From the NCBI GenBank assembly GCA_039795895.1, contig JBDKKW010000022.1, forward strand, positions 1-8,914: a stretch of 8,914 bases of DNA, given 5' to 3'. Position 1 is the stretch's first letter. Every line of letters starts with the position of its first letter. A model generated the notes under the pieces. The model was not told the origin of the DNA and ran no database searches. It saw only the letters and a list, made by a program, of their open reading frames with translations. The position numbers and the translations under genes are program-made. Positions 4,598-8,914 of the stretch are shown one piece after another. The stretch comes from JBBTSQ01 sp039795895 (GTDB lineage Bacteria > Patescibacteriota > Minisyncoccia > Phycocordibacterales > JBAYGS01).

Positions 4598-4623
4598 GAG
4601 TACCTTGAAAACAAAATATAGTT

Positions 4624-5391
4624 ATGAAAACAACACTGCTTGCCTATCGCAATAATCAAACCTACGAAGCTTTGAGTGAGTCGATTCTGAAGGCGGCTAA
4701 CACTAGGGCACAGCATCATGGTTCAGAATTGCTGGTAAAGATATTTGAAGCGGGGACAGAGTTTGACGCTATCAAGACATGGATCAAATCTCTTTCACCA
4801 GAACGAGAGATTTGCGAATACATTATTGACGGAACAGTTCGAGGTCAGTTTAAGGCTTTGGGAATTCAGTGTGGTTACTGCTCGTTTCTTGATTTAGGTT
4901 TTAACAACGATAGGTTTACCCACATGGATCTATCAACTCTGTATTCGACTTGCTATGCTCGTCTGGCGGAAAAGTTGCAGCCGGATATTTGGGTGATCGA
5001 ACCAAATAACATTACCGACTACTACCCTCTCAGTCAGACTAGACCAATGGACGAATACAAGGAACCCACCGAAGAAGAGCGCAAGTGGTACATTGAGAAA
5101 TTCAAAAGCTTCATCTCTGGTAATCAGATCGTTGTAGTAGGGACGCGTGGTCTACTGGGAACCCTTAAAGATAAAAAAGTGGTCCTTATAGCACATCACC
5201 ATGCCTTCAAGCGATATTACGATGGTCTCAGCTGTTTTGGAGAAGGGTCAATTCACCTCAACACGTATCCCGCTAGTTTCATGCAAAAACTAGTTTCGAT
5301 AATCGAGACACGTGACCTGATTAGTGTTAATTTGATCGAAATGATTCGGGGGAGGATTGAGGCTGTTGCTAGAGGAGAAAGTGATTTATAA
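4624..5391 (+). CDS. Hypothetical protein, last gene of array 1
   Basis: A 255-residue soluble protein of no family I recognise. It is predicted mixed alpha/beta, with an N-terminal TLLAYRNNQTYEALSE segment, a QPDIWVIEPNNITDYYPLS stretch (about 118-136), QIVVVGTRGLLGTLKDKKVVLIAHHH (about 168-193) and a C-terminal helical region ending in RIEAVARGESDL. Consecutive hydrophobic strands such as QIVVVG and KKVVLIA suggest a Rossmann-like core, but there is no P-loop. There is no signal peptide or membrane helix. The ATG at 4624 has no Shine-Dalgarno, only an A-rich leader after hammerhead 3. Base composition is lower in GC than the other array genes and closer to the chromosome. An intrinsic terminator follows 57 nt after the stop. 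Confidence 0.65.
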   Translation: MKTTLLAYRNNQTYEALSESILKAANTRAQHHGSELLVKIFEAGTEFDAIKTWIKSLSPEREICEYIIDGTVRGQFKALGIQCGYCSFLDLGFNNDRFTHMDLSTLYSTCYARLAEKLQPDIWVIEPNNITDYYPLSQTRPMDEYKEPTEEERKWYIEKFKSFISGNQIVVVGTRGLLGTLKDKKVVLIAHHHAFKRYYDGLSCFGEGSIHLNTYPASFMQKLVSIIETRDLISVNLIEMIRGRIEAVARGESDL

Positions 5392-5447
5392 TTAGTTTAA
5401 GATTATCTATCAAAATCTTTATTGCCAGGCAACAATTGTAACTGCCT

Positions 5448-5479
5448 ACCGCTGAGTACAATCGGCGGTTTCTTCTTTT
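5448..5479 (+). terminator. Intrinsic terminator ending array 1
   Basis: An 8-bp stem ACCGCTGA (5448-5455) / TCGGCGGT (5462-5469), with one T-G pair and loop GTACAA, is followed by TTCTTCTTTT. It is the only hairpin with a T-rich tail after any array gene, which fits one polycistronic transcript ending here. A small palindrome TTGCCAGGCAA lies upstream at about 5422-5432. Confidence 0.75.
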
Positions 5480-5501
5480 AAATATACTGTTAATAAAATG
5501 C

Positions 5502-5507
5502 TAAAAT
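5502..5507 (+). promoter_or_regulatory. Candidate -10 hexamer, leaderless start
   Basis: TAAAAT ends exactly 6 nt before the ATG at 5514. With initiation about 7 nt past the hexamer, the mRNA would begin at the start codon. There is no Shine-Dalgarno and no clear -35. Confidence 0.4.
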
Positions 5508-5513
5508 AACCGT

Positions 5514-6038
5514 ATGAACCAAAAACCATTTGTGATTACTGGTGGTCCTGGAGTAGGGAAGACGACAGTGATTGAGATCTTAAGAAAGAGGGGGTGCAAA
5601 GTGGTGGACGAGACCGCACGAGAGATTATTGAACGAGAGATGGCGAAGGGGAGCGAGGTGTTGCCGTGGAAAGATTTGCAAGAGTTTCAAGTGCAGGTGT
5701 TCAAGAGACAATCGGAGAAAGAGATGGGTGTTTTGGAGTCGCCGAGGCCAGTTTTTCTTGATCGGAGTATTATTGATGGTTACGCTTACTGTGTGCTCGG
5801 GAAAGTGTCGCCTTCGCTAGAGATTGCTCGCCTTGCACCCGGACGCTACGCAAAAGTATTTTTGCTTGAGCGATTGCCTGGATATATCACCGATGAGTCG
5901 CGAGTGGAGGATCTCCAATTTGCTAAAGATATTCACGTAATGATTGAAAAGGTGTACAGAGATTTTGGATACGAGGTGGTGCAGGTGCCTATCTTAGAAT
6001 CTGAAGAACGAGTTGATTTCATCCTCAAATATCTATAA
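5514..6038 (+). CDS. NadR-like/AAA_28-type P-loop NTPase or kinase
   Basis: A 174-residue protein with a Walker A motif GGPGVGKTT at residues 10-18, right after a first beta strand (PFVIT). EVLPWKDLQEFQVQVFKRQ (about 48-66) and VFLDRSIIDGYAYC (about 80-93) follow; the latter has the DRSxxDxxAY pattern of the NadR/AAA_28 ATPase family, a dNK-like kinase fold. A lid region with RLPGYITDESRVED (about 121-134) precedes a final strand and helix. The substrate is not predictable; nucleoside, nicotinamide riboside or other small-molecule phosphorylation is possible. The length is normal for the single-domain family. It is probably expressed from its own promoter, with TAAAAT 6 nt before the ATG. It lies after the array terminator and seems part of the chromosomal background. 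Confidence 0.8.
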   Translation: MNQKPFVITGGPGVGKTTVIEILRKRGCKVVDETAREIIEREMAKGSEVLPWKDLQEFQVQVFKRQSEKEMGVLESPRPVFLDRSIIDGYAYCVLGKVSPSLEIARLAPGRYAKVFLLERLPGYITDESRVEDLQFAKDIHVMIEKVYRDFGYEVVQVPILESEERVDFILKYL

Positions 6039-6060
6039 TCTTTTATTGTAAAGATTTATT
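6037..6060 (+). terminator. Weak terminator-like hairpin after the P-loop gene
   Basis: AATCTTT (6037-6043) / AAAGATT (6050-6056) makes a 7-bp AU-rich stem followed by TATT. It is weak, but the position at the stop codon fits a 3' end. Confidence 0.3.
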
Positions 6061-6073
6061 GCGTGAAAATATA

Positions 6074-6108
6074 CAATAGAAAAGCCAGATGTGAGTATAC
6101 ATCTGGCT
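6074..6108 (-). terminator. Intrinsic terminator of the - strand gene
   Basis: A perfect 10-bp stem AGCCAGATGT (6083-6092) / ACATCTGGCT (6099-6108) with a 6-nt loop is followed, on the - strand, by TTTCTATTG. It lies 8 nt past the stop of the - strand gene. Confidence 0.7.
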
Positions 6109-6116
6109 GAGAAGAG

Positions 6117-6359
6117 CTAGTGCAATTTGAAATTCTGAGGTTCCTTACTACGGTAGTAGAATTCATAACCATCAAGTGAGATGGCGTTGAAGTATTTATC
6201 ACCATCATCCCTGTTTTGGGTTGTCCATTTACCACCATCTCGAAACAGTTTCCACATTTCGGATAACTCGAAAACGGGGAAGCTGTCCTTGTAGACTTTG
6301 CGATCGAATCGCTCCGGTATTATATGGGATAAACCACTAGGCTCACATTCCATGCTCAT
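6117..6359 (-). CDS. Small hypothetical protein
   Basis: An 80-residue, Trp/Tyr/Phe-rich soluble protein: FELSEMWKLFRDGGKWTTQNRDDGDKYF in the middle and ISLDGYEFYYRSKE near the end. No family is recognised. The ATG at 6359 is preceded by AAAGAAAGTGAG, a reasonable purine-rich Shine-Dalgarno about 8 nt away; a second Met lies two codons later. A clear - strand terminator follows, which supports a real transcript. The leader (6360-6480) is long and holds hairpins, and its end resembles the leader of the degraded gene at 7693-7904. Confidence 0.6.
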   Translation of the reverse strand: MSMECEPSGLSHIIPERFDRKVYKDSFPVFELSEMWKLFRDGGKWTTQNRDDGDKYFNAISLDGYEFYYRSKEPQNFKLH

Positions 6360-6470
6360 TTTAAACTCACTTTCTTTTGGGTTGTTTTTACAGAACTGAC
6401 TACTTTCTGTACGGTACCATATCTACCTATAGACTACAGGTCTTTTGTTCGGTACCCGAACGGTCATTTA
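6360..6470 (-). promoter_or_regulatory. Structured leader of the 80-aa gene
   Basis: Reading the - strand, GTTCGG-GTA-CCGAAC (about 6448-6462) and ACAGAA / TTCTGT with a 9-nt loop (about 6390-6410) can form hairpins. The sequence AGTAGTCAGTTCTGTAAAAA close to the start codon resembles AGTAGTTCTGTAACAAC before the - strand ORF near 7904. No consensus promoter was found; the start of transcription is unknown. Confidence 0.3.
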
Positions 6471-6540
6471 TTAGACAAAGATTAAGGTTAAGTTGCAGCC
6501 GGCAATTTCAAAGAAGATTTCTTTTGTTTAGAGTACGTTG

Positions 6541-6546
6541 TATAGT
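6541..6546 (+). promoter_or_regulatory. Candidate -10 hexamer, leaderless start
   Basis: TATAGT ends exactly 6 nt before the ATG at 6553. This favours 6553 over the upstream ATA/ATG codons in frame and suggests an mRNA that starts at or next to the start codon. Confidence 0.4.
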
Positions 6547-6552
6547 AGATGT

Positions 6553-6852
6553 ATGAAGAAATTCACTCGAACAATTGAAGACTTCGTGTGTGAACATTGT
6601 GGTGAAAAAGTAGTAGGAAACGGCTATACCAATCACTGCCCGAAATGTTTGTGGAGTAAGCATGTGGATAAAAATCCAGGGGATAGACTTGAAGTGTGCC
6701 AGGGACTAATGGCTCCGGTCGGCGCGCTGAAAAAGAACGGTGAAATGTATATTGTGCACCAGTGTGTTCGATGCGGCTTTGAGCGGAATAATAAGTTTGG
6801 CGCGGAAGATAACTTTGATGCGCTCTTAAAAATTCAAACACCGAAGATATAG
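6553..6852 (+). CDS. RNHCP domain-containing protein
   Basis: A 99-residue protein matching the RNHCP domain, named for its R-N-H-C-P motif, here TNHCPKC (26-32). Cysteine pairs C13-x2-C16, C29-x2-C32 and C71-x2-C74 suggest two zinc ribbons. WSKHVDKNPGDR (34-45) and CxGLMxP (49-55) are further family hallmarks. The domain is common in small bacterial proteins and sometimes sits near RNA or ribosome genes; its function is unknown. The start at 6553 is chosen over a frame opening at 6538 because the -10-like TATAGT lies in between and the family begins shortly before the first Cys pair. It is followed after 62 nt by a TrmB-type regulator on the same strand. Confidence 0.82.
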   Translation: MKKFTRTIEDFVCEHCGEKVVGNGYTNHCPKCLWSKHVDKNPGDRLEVCQGLMAPVGALKKNGEMYIVHQCVRCGFERNNKFGAEDNFDALLKIQTPKI

Positions 6853-6861
6853 TTATTTTAA

Positions 6862-6908
6862 ATACAAAATATCGGTTTTGTGTACAAAATGAGGAAATAT
6901 AGTATAAT
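6862..6908 (+). promoter_or_regulatory. Promoter and operator-like repeat of the second TrmB gene
   Basis: The consensus -10 TATAAT (6903-6908) ends 6 nt before the ATG at 6915. A weak -35 (TTGTGT or TGTACA) lies 16-19 nt upstream. ACAAAA-TATCGG-TTTTGT (about 6864-6881) is an inverted repeat over the -35 region, where an autoregulator could bind. The spacing predicts a leaderless mRNA. Confidence 0.5.
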
Positions 6909-6914
6909 CGTTTT

Positions 6915-7673
6915 ATGCTAGAAAAATTTCTCCAGGATGTTGGGCTCAATGAAAAAGAAGCAAAAGTCTATTTGTATCTCGTCGCCGTGGATCACGCATC
7001 GGTACTCGATATTGCAAAAAAGACTCTGATCAAGCGCCCGACGGTCTATACTACTCTCGAATCTTTGTCTAAAAAAGGGTTGGTTAGTGAGACTACAGTT
7101 GGTAAAAAAACACACTACCAAGCCGAACCACCAGAGCGACTCGAGACCTATGTCGAGCGACGCAAGCTCGAGCTCGATGAGCAATCGAAGCGTTTGAAAG
7201 ATATTGTGCCACAAATCAAAAGCGTCCAACGAGAGAGTGGTGAGAAGCCAGTGGTGAAGTTTTTCGAAGGGAAGGAGGGAGTTTCGAGCGCGAACGCCGA
7301 GTTGTTTAAGGATGTAGATGCAGGTGAGACGGCCTATTTTGTATACCCAAAAGATTTGGTAAATGAAGTCTTTTCTGATGCTGAAAGAAATGTGTATAAA
7401 GCCTCGCGGGTAAATAATAATATTAAATCTAAGACGATTTGTACTTCAACTAAGTATCCGGTTACTTCGAATGATATGGCCGATCGCTTAAGAATTGACT
7501 CCGAGAAGTATAAACTATCTTGCGATATTACCGTATTGGCAGATAAAGTAAGGATTGTAACCCTCGGGAAATCACCCGACGCTATCTTTATTAAAAGTAA
7601 GGATTTTTCAGAAACGTTAAAAACAGTTTTTCAGCTTGCATTTGAGGAGGCAAAAAGAAAACCCTCCAAGTAG
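6915..7673 (+). CDS. TrmB family transcriptional regulator
   Basis: A 252-residue protein with the same plan as the regulator at 1412-2140. Its winged helix-turn-helix covers residues 1 to about 72: VGLNEKEAKVYLYLVAVDHASVLDIAKKT, then RPTVYTTLESLSKKGLVSET as recognition helix and wing, then YQAEPPERLETYV. A charged coiled-coil segment (about 76-105) and a ligand-binding-like C-terminal region follow (VKFFEGKEG, FVYPKDLVNEVF, ITVLADKVRIVTLG). A shared F-E/L-E-G-K-x-G motif after the coiled coil supports paralogy with the other regulator (F-L-E-G-K-N-G). The -10 TATAAT 6 nt upstream of the ATG and the absence of a Shine-Dalgarno suggest leaderless translation. Ligand and target are unknown. Confidence 0.85.
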   Translation: MLEKFLQDVGLNEKEAKVYLYLVAVDHASVLDIAKKTLIKRPTVYTTLESLSKKGLVSETTVGKKTHYQAEPPERLETYVERRKLELDEQSKRLKDIVPQIKSVQRESGEKPVVKFFEGKEGVSSANAELFKDVDAGETAYFVYPKDLVNEVFSDAERNVYKASRVNNNIKSKTICTSTKYPVTSNDMADRLRIDSEKYKLSCDITVLADKVRIVTLGKSPDAIFIKSKDFSETLKTVFQLAFEEAKRKPSK

Positions 7674-7700
7674 TAGCCGTAAACGGACACACTTAGAGGG
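7652..7700 (-). terminator. Intrinsic terminator for the - strand unit
   Basis: On the - strand, CCCTCTAAGT (7700-7691) pairs with ACTTGGAGGG (7671-7662) with one mismatch, with an inner CCGT / ACGG hairpin, and is followed by TTTTCTTTTT inside the 3' end of the convergent TrmB gene. It ends just past the stop codon of the - strand ORF at 7693. Confidence 0.55.
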
Positions 7701-7904
7701 GTCGTATCTTAACTTCTTGAAACACATACCGTGCAATCGCGACGGGTTTAGTGTTTCTAAATGTGTTAACGTATCTCGTCAACACCGGGGTGTGGTCATC
7801 TGCGACCACGAACAATTACGATCTGCTCTACCAATAAGAACAAGAGTTCATGATTTTTGGTTCGGAGTAGACAAACTGCGTAGCTAACACTAATCGTCAC
7901 CCAT
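7693..7904 (-). pseudogene. Degraded or frameshifted small - strand gene
   Basis: A Shine-Dalgarno-like AAAGGAAAG precedes ATG (7904) and GTG (7900). The ATG frame ends after four codons. The GTG frame gives 34 residues, ending YAVCLLRTKNHELLFLLVEQ plus nine more (stop at 7796). An overlapping frame, open from a TTG at 7815, continues with DDHTPVLTRYVNTFRNTKPV, then AIARYVFQEVKIRPL, to a TAA at 7693. Both parts have protein-like composition, and a single frameshift near 7800-7815 would join them into about 69 residues. The unit has a consensus promoter upstream (8111-8139) and a terminator downstream, so it is transcribed as a unit or was until recently. It may be a pseudogene, a programmed frameshift, or two tiny ORFs. 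No family is recognised. Confidence 0.35.
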
Positions 7905-7935
7905 AACTTTCCTTTCACTTTTTGTTGTTACAGAA

Positions 7936-7998
7936 CTACTTACGGACCAACTTTCGACTAAGGATATTGGCACCGTCTGCCCGATGACTATAGCTCAT
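7936..7998 (-). CDS. Possible 20-codon ORF in the - strand leader
   Basis: MSYSHRADGANILSRKLVRK, ending in TAG, starts inside the strong hairpin at 7973-8009. AAGGAGG (8018-8024) lies about 19 nt upstream of the ATG, too far for normal use; alternative short frames start nearer (ATG at 8030, GTG 5 nt after GGAGG). It is listed because the product loosely resembles the 17-residue peptide at 8592 (DG followed by hydrophobics and a basic end). This is weak evidence. Confidence 0.15.
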   Translation of the reverse strand: MSYSHRADGANILSRKLVRK

Positions 7999-8009
7999 CG
8001 GGCAGACGG
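7973..8009. other. Perfect 15-bp GC-rich hairpin
   Basis: CCGTCTGCCCGATGA (7973-7987) / TCATCGGGCAGACGG (7995-8009) with a 7-nt loop. It lies in the leader of the - strand unit, about 95 nt after its predicted start. There is no T tail on either strand, so an RNA regulatory or protective structure is more likely than a terminator. AAGGAGG lies just before it on the - strand. Confidence 0.7.
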
Positions 8010-8110
8010 CACACTTGCCTCCTTAGCCATCGTTCATACGAGGCCTTTCTCTTGCAACAGGCTTGATTTTAAGGGGAAACATTTCCCGCCAGTTGTGTAT
8101 TCCGCAGACA

Positions 8111-8139
8111 AGTATATACCCTTAAAAACCTTTTGTCAA
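8111..8139 (-). promoter_or_regulatory. Consensus sigma70-type promoter of the - strand unit
   Basis: On the - strand TTGACA (8139-8134), a 17-nt spacer and TATACT (8116-8111) form a near-perfect promoter. The first transcribed bases (TGTCTGCGGAA) match those following the -10 of array 1 at 2382-2393. Start is expected near 8104. Confidence 0.8.
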
Positions 8140-8175
8140 GCGATTTTGGCACTTTCGCGCCAAAATTGCTTTTTT
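8140..8175 (+). terminator. Intrinsic terminator, + strand
   Basis: An 11-bp stem GCGATTTTGGC (8140-8150) / GCCAAAATTGC (8159-8169), with one G-T pair and an 8-nt loop, is followed by T6. It would stop read-through from the TrmB gene and lies directly upstream of the - strand promoter. A small hairpin GCTCT-AAAT-AGAGC follows. Confidence 0.7.
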
Positions 8176-8399
8176 AGCTCTAAATAGAGCCATTTAATCA
8201 ATAAAACAAGCATTTTTTGGCTTTTTCAGTATTTTTAATTGTTTTTTATGACTGACATAATTTTTTAAATTTTGAAATATAAAATTACTTTGTCTAATAA
8301 ATAATAAATCTGATATATCTAATTGACATTTCTATATCTAAAATACCCTTATAAAATAAGGTATAATTGACTTTATTAAAGATGAAATGATGATTATGC
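8176..8399. other. Very AT-rich divergent spacer
   Basis: About 220 nt with long A/T runs separate the two divergent consensus promoters. An inverted repeat TACCCTTAT / ATAAGGTA lies near 8345-8363. No gene is supported. The composition suits an UP-element-like or nucleoid-protein-bound regulatory region. Confidence 0.4.
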
Positions 8400-8428
8400 T
8401 TGACAAAAAAAACGATTGGGTATATACT
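8400..8428 (+). promoter_or_regulatory. Consensus sigma70-type promoter of array 2
   Basis: TTGACA (8400-8405), a 17-nt spacer and TATACT (8423-8428). The hexamers and spacing are identical to those of the divergent promoter at 8111-8139. Transcription should begin near 8435, which gives a leader of about 450 nt before the gene at 8881. Confidence 0.82.
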
Positions 8429-8465
8429 GTCCCCAGATTGAACTTTGATACGACGTCGAAAAAAT

Positions 8466-8566
8466 GTTGGTTGTTTCTTAATGCTCTTCGCCCTGTGCGA
8501 TTCTTTCCTCCTAGTAACATATCGAGGCAGAACATGGCTGGCAGAGAGCAGTAAGAAACAACTAAC
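8466..8566 (+). other. Large folded leader of array 2
   Basis: The 15-nt arms 8466-8480 (GTTGGTTGTTTCTTA) and 8552-8566 (TAAGAAACAACTAAC) pair fully with one G-U. Inside them, GCTCT (8483-8487) pairs with AGAGC (8545-8549). The enclosed 57 nt hold CCTCC (8507-8511), which could pair with the GGAGG Shine-Dalgarno at 8582-8586, so the fold could influence access to it. No known riboswitch class is recognised. Confidence 0.55.
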
Positions 8567-8591
8567 AATCAACCAAAGAAGGGAGGTACAC

Positions 8592-8645
8592 ATGATCTAC
8601 GGAGTCATGCCTGATGGCACCATCGTAGTGATTCGCCGCAAGTAG
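8592..8645 (+). CDS. 17-codon ORF with strong Shine-Dalgarno, first ORF of array 2
   Basis: MIYGVMPDGTIVVIRRK, stop TAG. GGGAGG (8581-8586) stands 5 nt before the ATG, the best ribosome site in the window. The 3' half of the ORF forms a long hairpin with the sequence after the stop: 8616-8637 pairs with 8646-8661, with two 3-nt bulges on the ORF side. A ribosome translating it would therefore unfold a structure upstream of hammerhead 4. It may be a leader peptide that couples translation to RNA folding, or a small protein in the gene 1 position of the array. The frame is open upstream to 8445, but only through a TTG start with no ribosome site. Confidence 0.5.
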   Translation: MIYGVMPDGTIVVIRRK

Positions 8646-8661
8646 GGCGAACTACGGTGCC
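8616..8661 (+). other. Hairpin overlapping the end of the 17-codon ORF
   Basis: The 3' arm GGCGAACTACGGTGCC (8646-8661) pairs over its whole length with 8616-8637, leaving CAT (8621-8623) and GAT (8630-8632) as bulges. The stop codon lies in the loop. There is no T tail. Confidence 0.6.
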
Positions 8662-8760
8662 GTCTATTCACCTCTGTGGCAGGAGGTTGCGACAAATCCC
8701 GGTCGTGTAAATACAGGTAAACAGTTTTGTCCCCGTTTTTCTGAGAAAAGATGGAGAGCC

Positions 8761-8797
8761 GTGAGGAAGCAGATCCTCGCTGGGTAGTAATACTCAG
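8761..8797 (+). other. Two hairpins abutting hammerhead 4
   Basis: GTGAGGA (8761-8767) / TCCTCGC (8774-8780) and CTGGGTA (8780-8786) / TACTCAG (8791-8797). The last ends at the base before stem III of the ribozyme, as with hammerhead 3. Between 8662 and 8760 I see only a small TTTTTCT / AGAAAAG hairpin. Confidence 0.6.
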
Positions 8798-8862
8798 TTC
8801 TGTCTCCGCCTAAGGCGGACTGATGAGACTTCCGGCAGAGTAGCCGGCAAGACGAAACAGAA
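8798..8862 (+). ncRNA. Type III hammerhead ribozyme 4
   Basis: Stem III is TTCTGT (8798-8803) / ACAGAA (8857-8862). The triplet is GUC, cut after C8804. Stem I is TCCGCC-TAA-GGCGGA (8805-8819). CTGATGA is 8820-8826. Extended stem II at 8827-8853 has a basal G-C, an A-A mismatch, CTT / AAG, a bulged C, then CCGGC-AGAGTA-GCCGG. GAAA is 8854-8857. The core is intact; stem lengths and loops differ from ribozymes 1-3. The AGATCTTT box follows at 8867-8874 and the next ATG at 8881. Confidence 0.93.
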
Positions 8863-8880
8863 AAGTAGATCTTTAAAAAT

Positions 8881-8914
8881 ATGAACAGTCAAACGATCGA
8901 ATCGGCAGTCAGTG
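8881..8914 (+). CDS. Start of a gene cut by the window edge
   Basis: The ATG at 8881 opens a frame to the end of the window: MNSQTIESAVS. It lies 18 nt after hammerhead 4 in an A-rich leader with no Shine-Dalgarno, the same arrangement as the 255-aa gene after hammerhead 3. Only 11 codons are visible, so the product cannot be named and the call rests on position. Confidence 0.5.
   Translation, partial: MNSQTIESAVS

Noticed and set aside
7636..7887. 83-codon + strand frame overlapping the end of the TrmB gene
   Set aside because: No ribosome site or promoter; it is antisense to the better supported - strand frames and crosses their terminator.
7973..8009. Degenerate hammerhead on the - strand (CGATGAG near GTC and CGAAAG)
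   Set aside because: The strand has CGATGAG rather than CTGATGA, the GAAA is not placed to close stem II, and no stem III can be drawn.
8294..8593. 99-codon - strand frame over the array 2 promoter
   Set aside because: It overlaps a consensus promoter and the folded leader; the AT-rich part gives a low-complexity hydrophobic product.
8445..8645. 66-codon reading of the 17-codon ORF from a TTG
   Set aside because: The added codons lie in the strong leader stem, there is no ribosome site at 8445, and GGGAGG stands 5 nt before the internal ATG.

Overview
The window looks like a chromosomal segment of a Patescibacteria/CPR (Parcubacteria-like) bacterium. This is inferred from compact genes of the families YraN/UPF0102, DUF1653, TrmB-type regulators, an RNHCP-domain protein and a NadR-like P-loop protein, from a tRNA without encoded CCA, and from several genes whose -10 hexamer ends 6 nt before the ATG, as in leaderless mRNAs. 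TGA, TAA and TAG all serve as stops, so the code is standard. No marker gene fixes the lineage.

Layout. 1-350: non-coding, with inverted repeats and two perfect DnaA-box matches. 390-1104: yraN and a DUF1653 gene, + strand. 1105-1283: non-coding, with hairpins and a tRNA T-arm-like fragment. 1284-2140: tRNA-Pro(UGG) and a TrmB-type regulator, - strand. 2380-5480: the unusual part, a + strand array of four unrelated genes (77, 186, 174 and 255 aa) in which every junction between genes holds a complete type III hammerhead ribozyme preceded by hairpins; the array ends at an intrinsic terminator. 5514-7673: more conventional genes, namely a P-loop NTPase/kinase, a small - strand protein, an RNHCP protein and a second TrmB-type regulator. 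7660-8140: a - strand unit with a consensus promoter, a strong hairpin, a degraded-looking small gene and a terminator. 8400-8914: start of a second + strand array with a TTGACA-17-TATACT promoter, a folded leader, a 17-codon ORF with a strong Shine-Dalgarno, hairpins, a fourth hammerhead ribozyme and the first 11 codons of another gene.

How it may work (inference). In both arrays the order is gene, hairpins, hammerhead, (hairpin), next gene. Self-cleavage after the GUC would cut one polycistronic RNA into single-gene RNAs. Each upstream piece would end in hairpins with a 2',3'-cyclic phosphate, and each downstream piece would begin with 5'-OH and the stem I hairpin. The first two hammerheads are identical over 49 bp and lie in direct orientation 887 nt apart around one gene, so release and possible circularisation of an 887-nt coding RNA is conceivable. 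The array genes differ in base composition from each other and from the flanks, and only one resembles a family I recognise (DUF1399/glycine-rich-domain-protein-like). This suggests accessory cargo assembled from different sources. The hammerhead-punctuated gene array is the main candidate for an undescribed system here.
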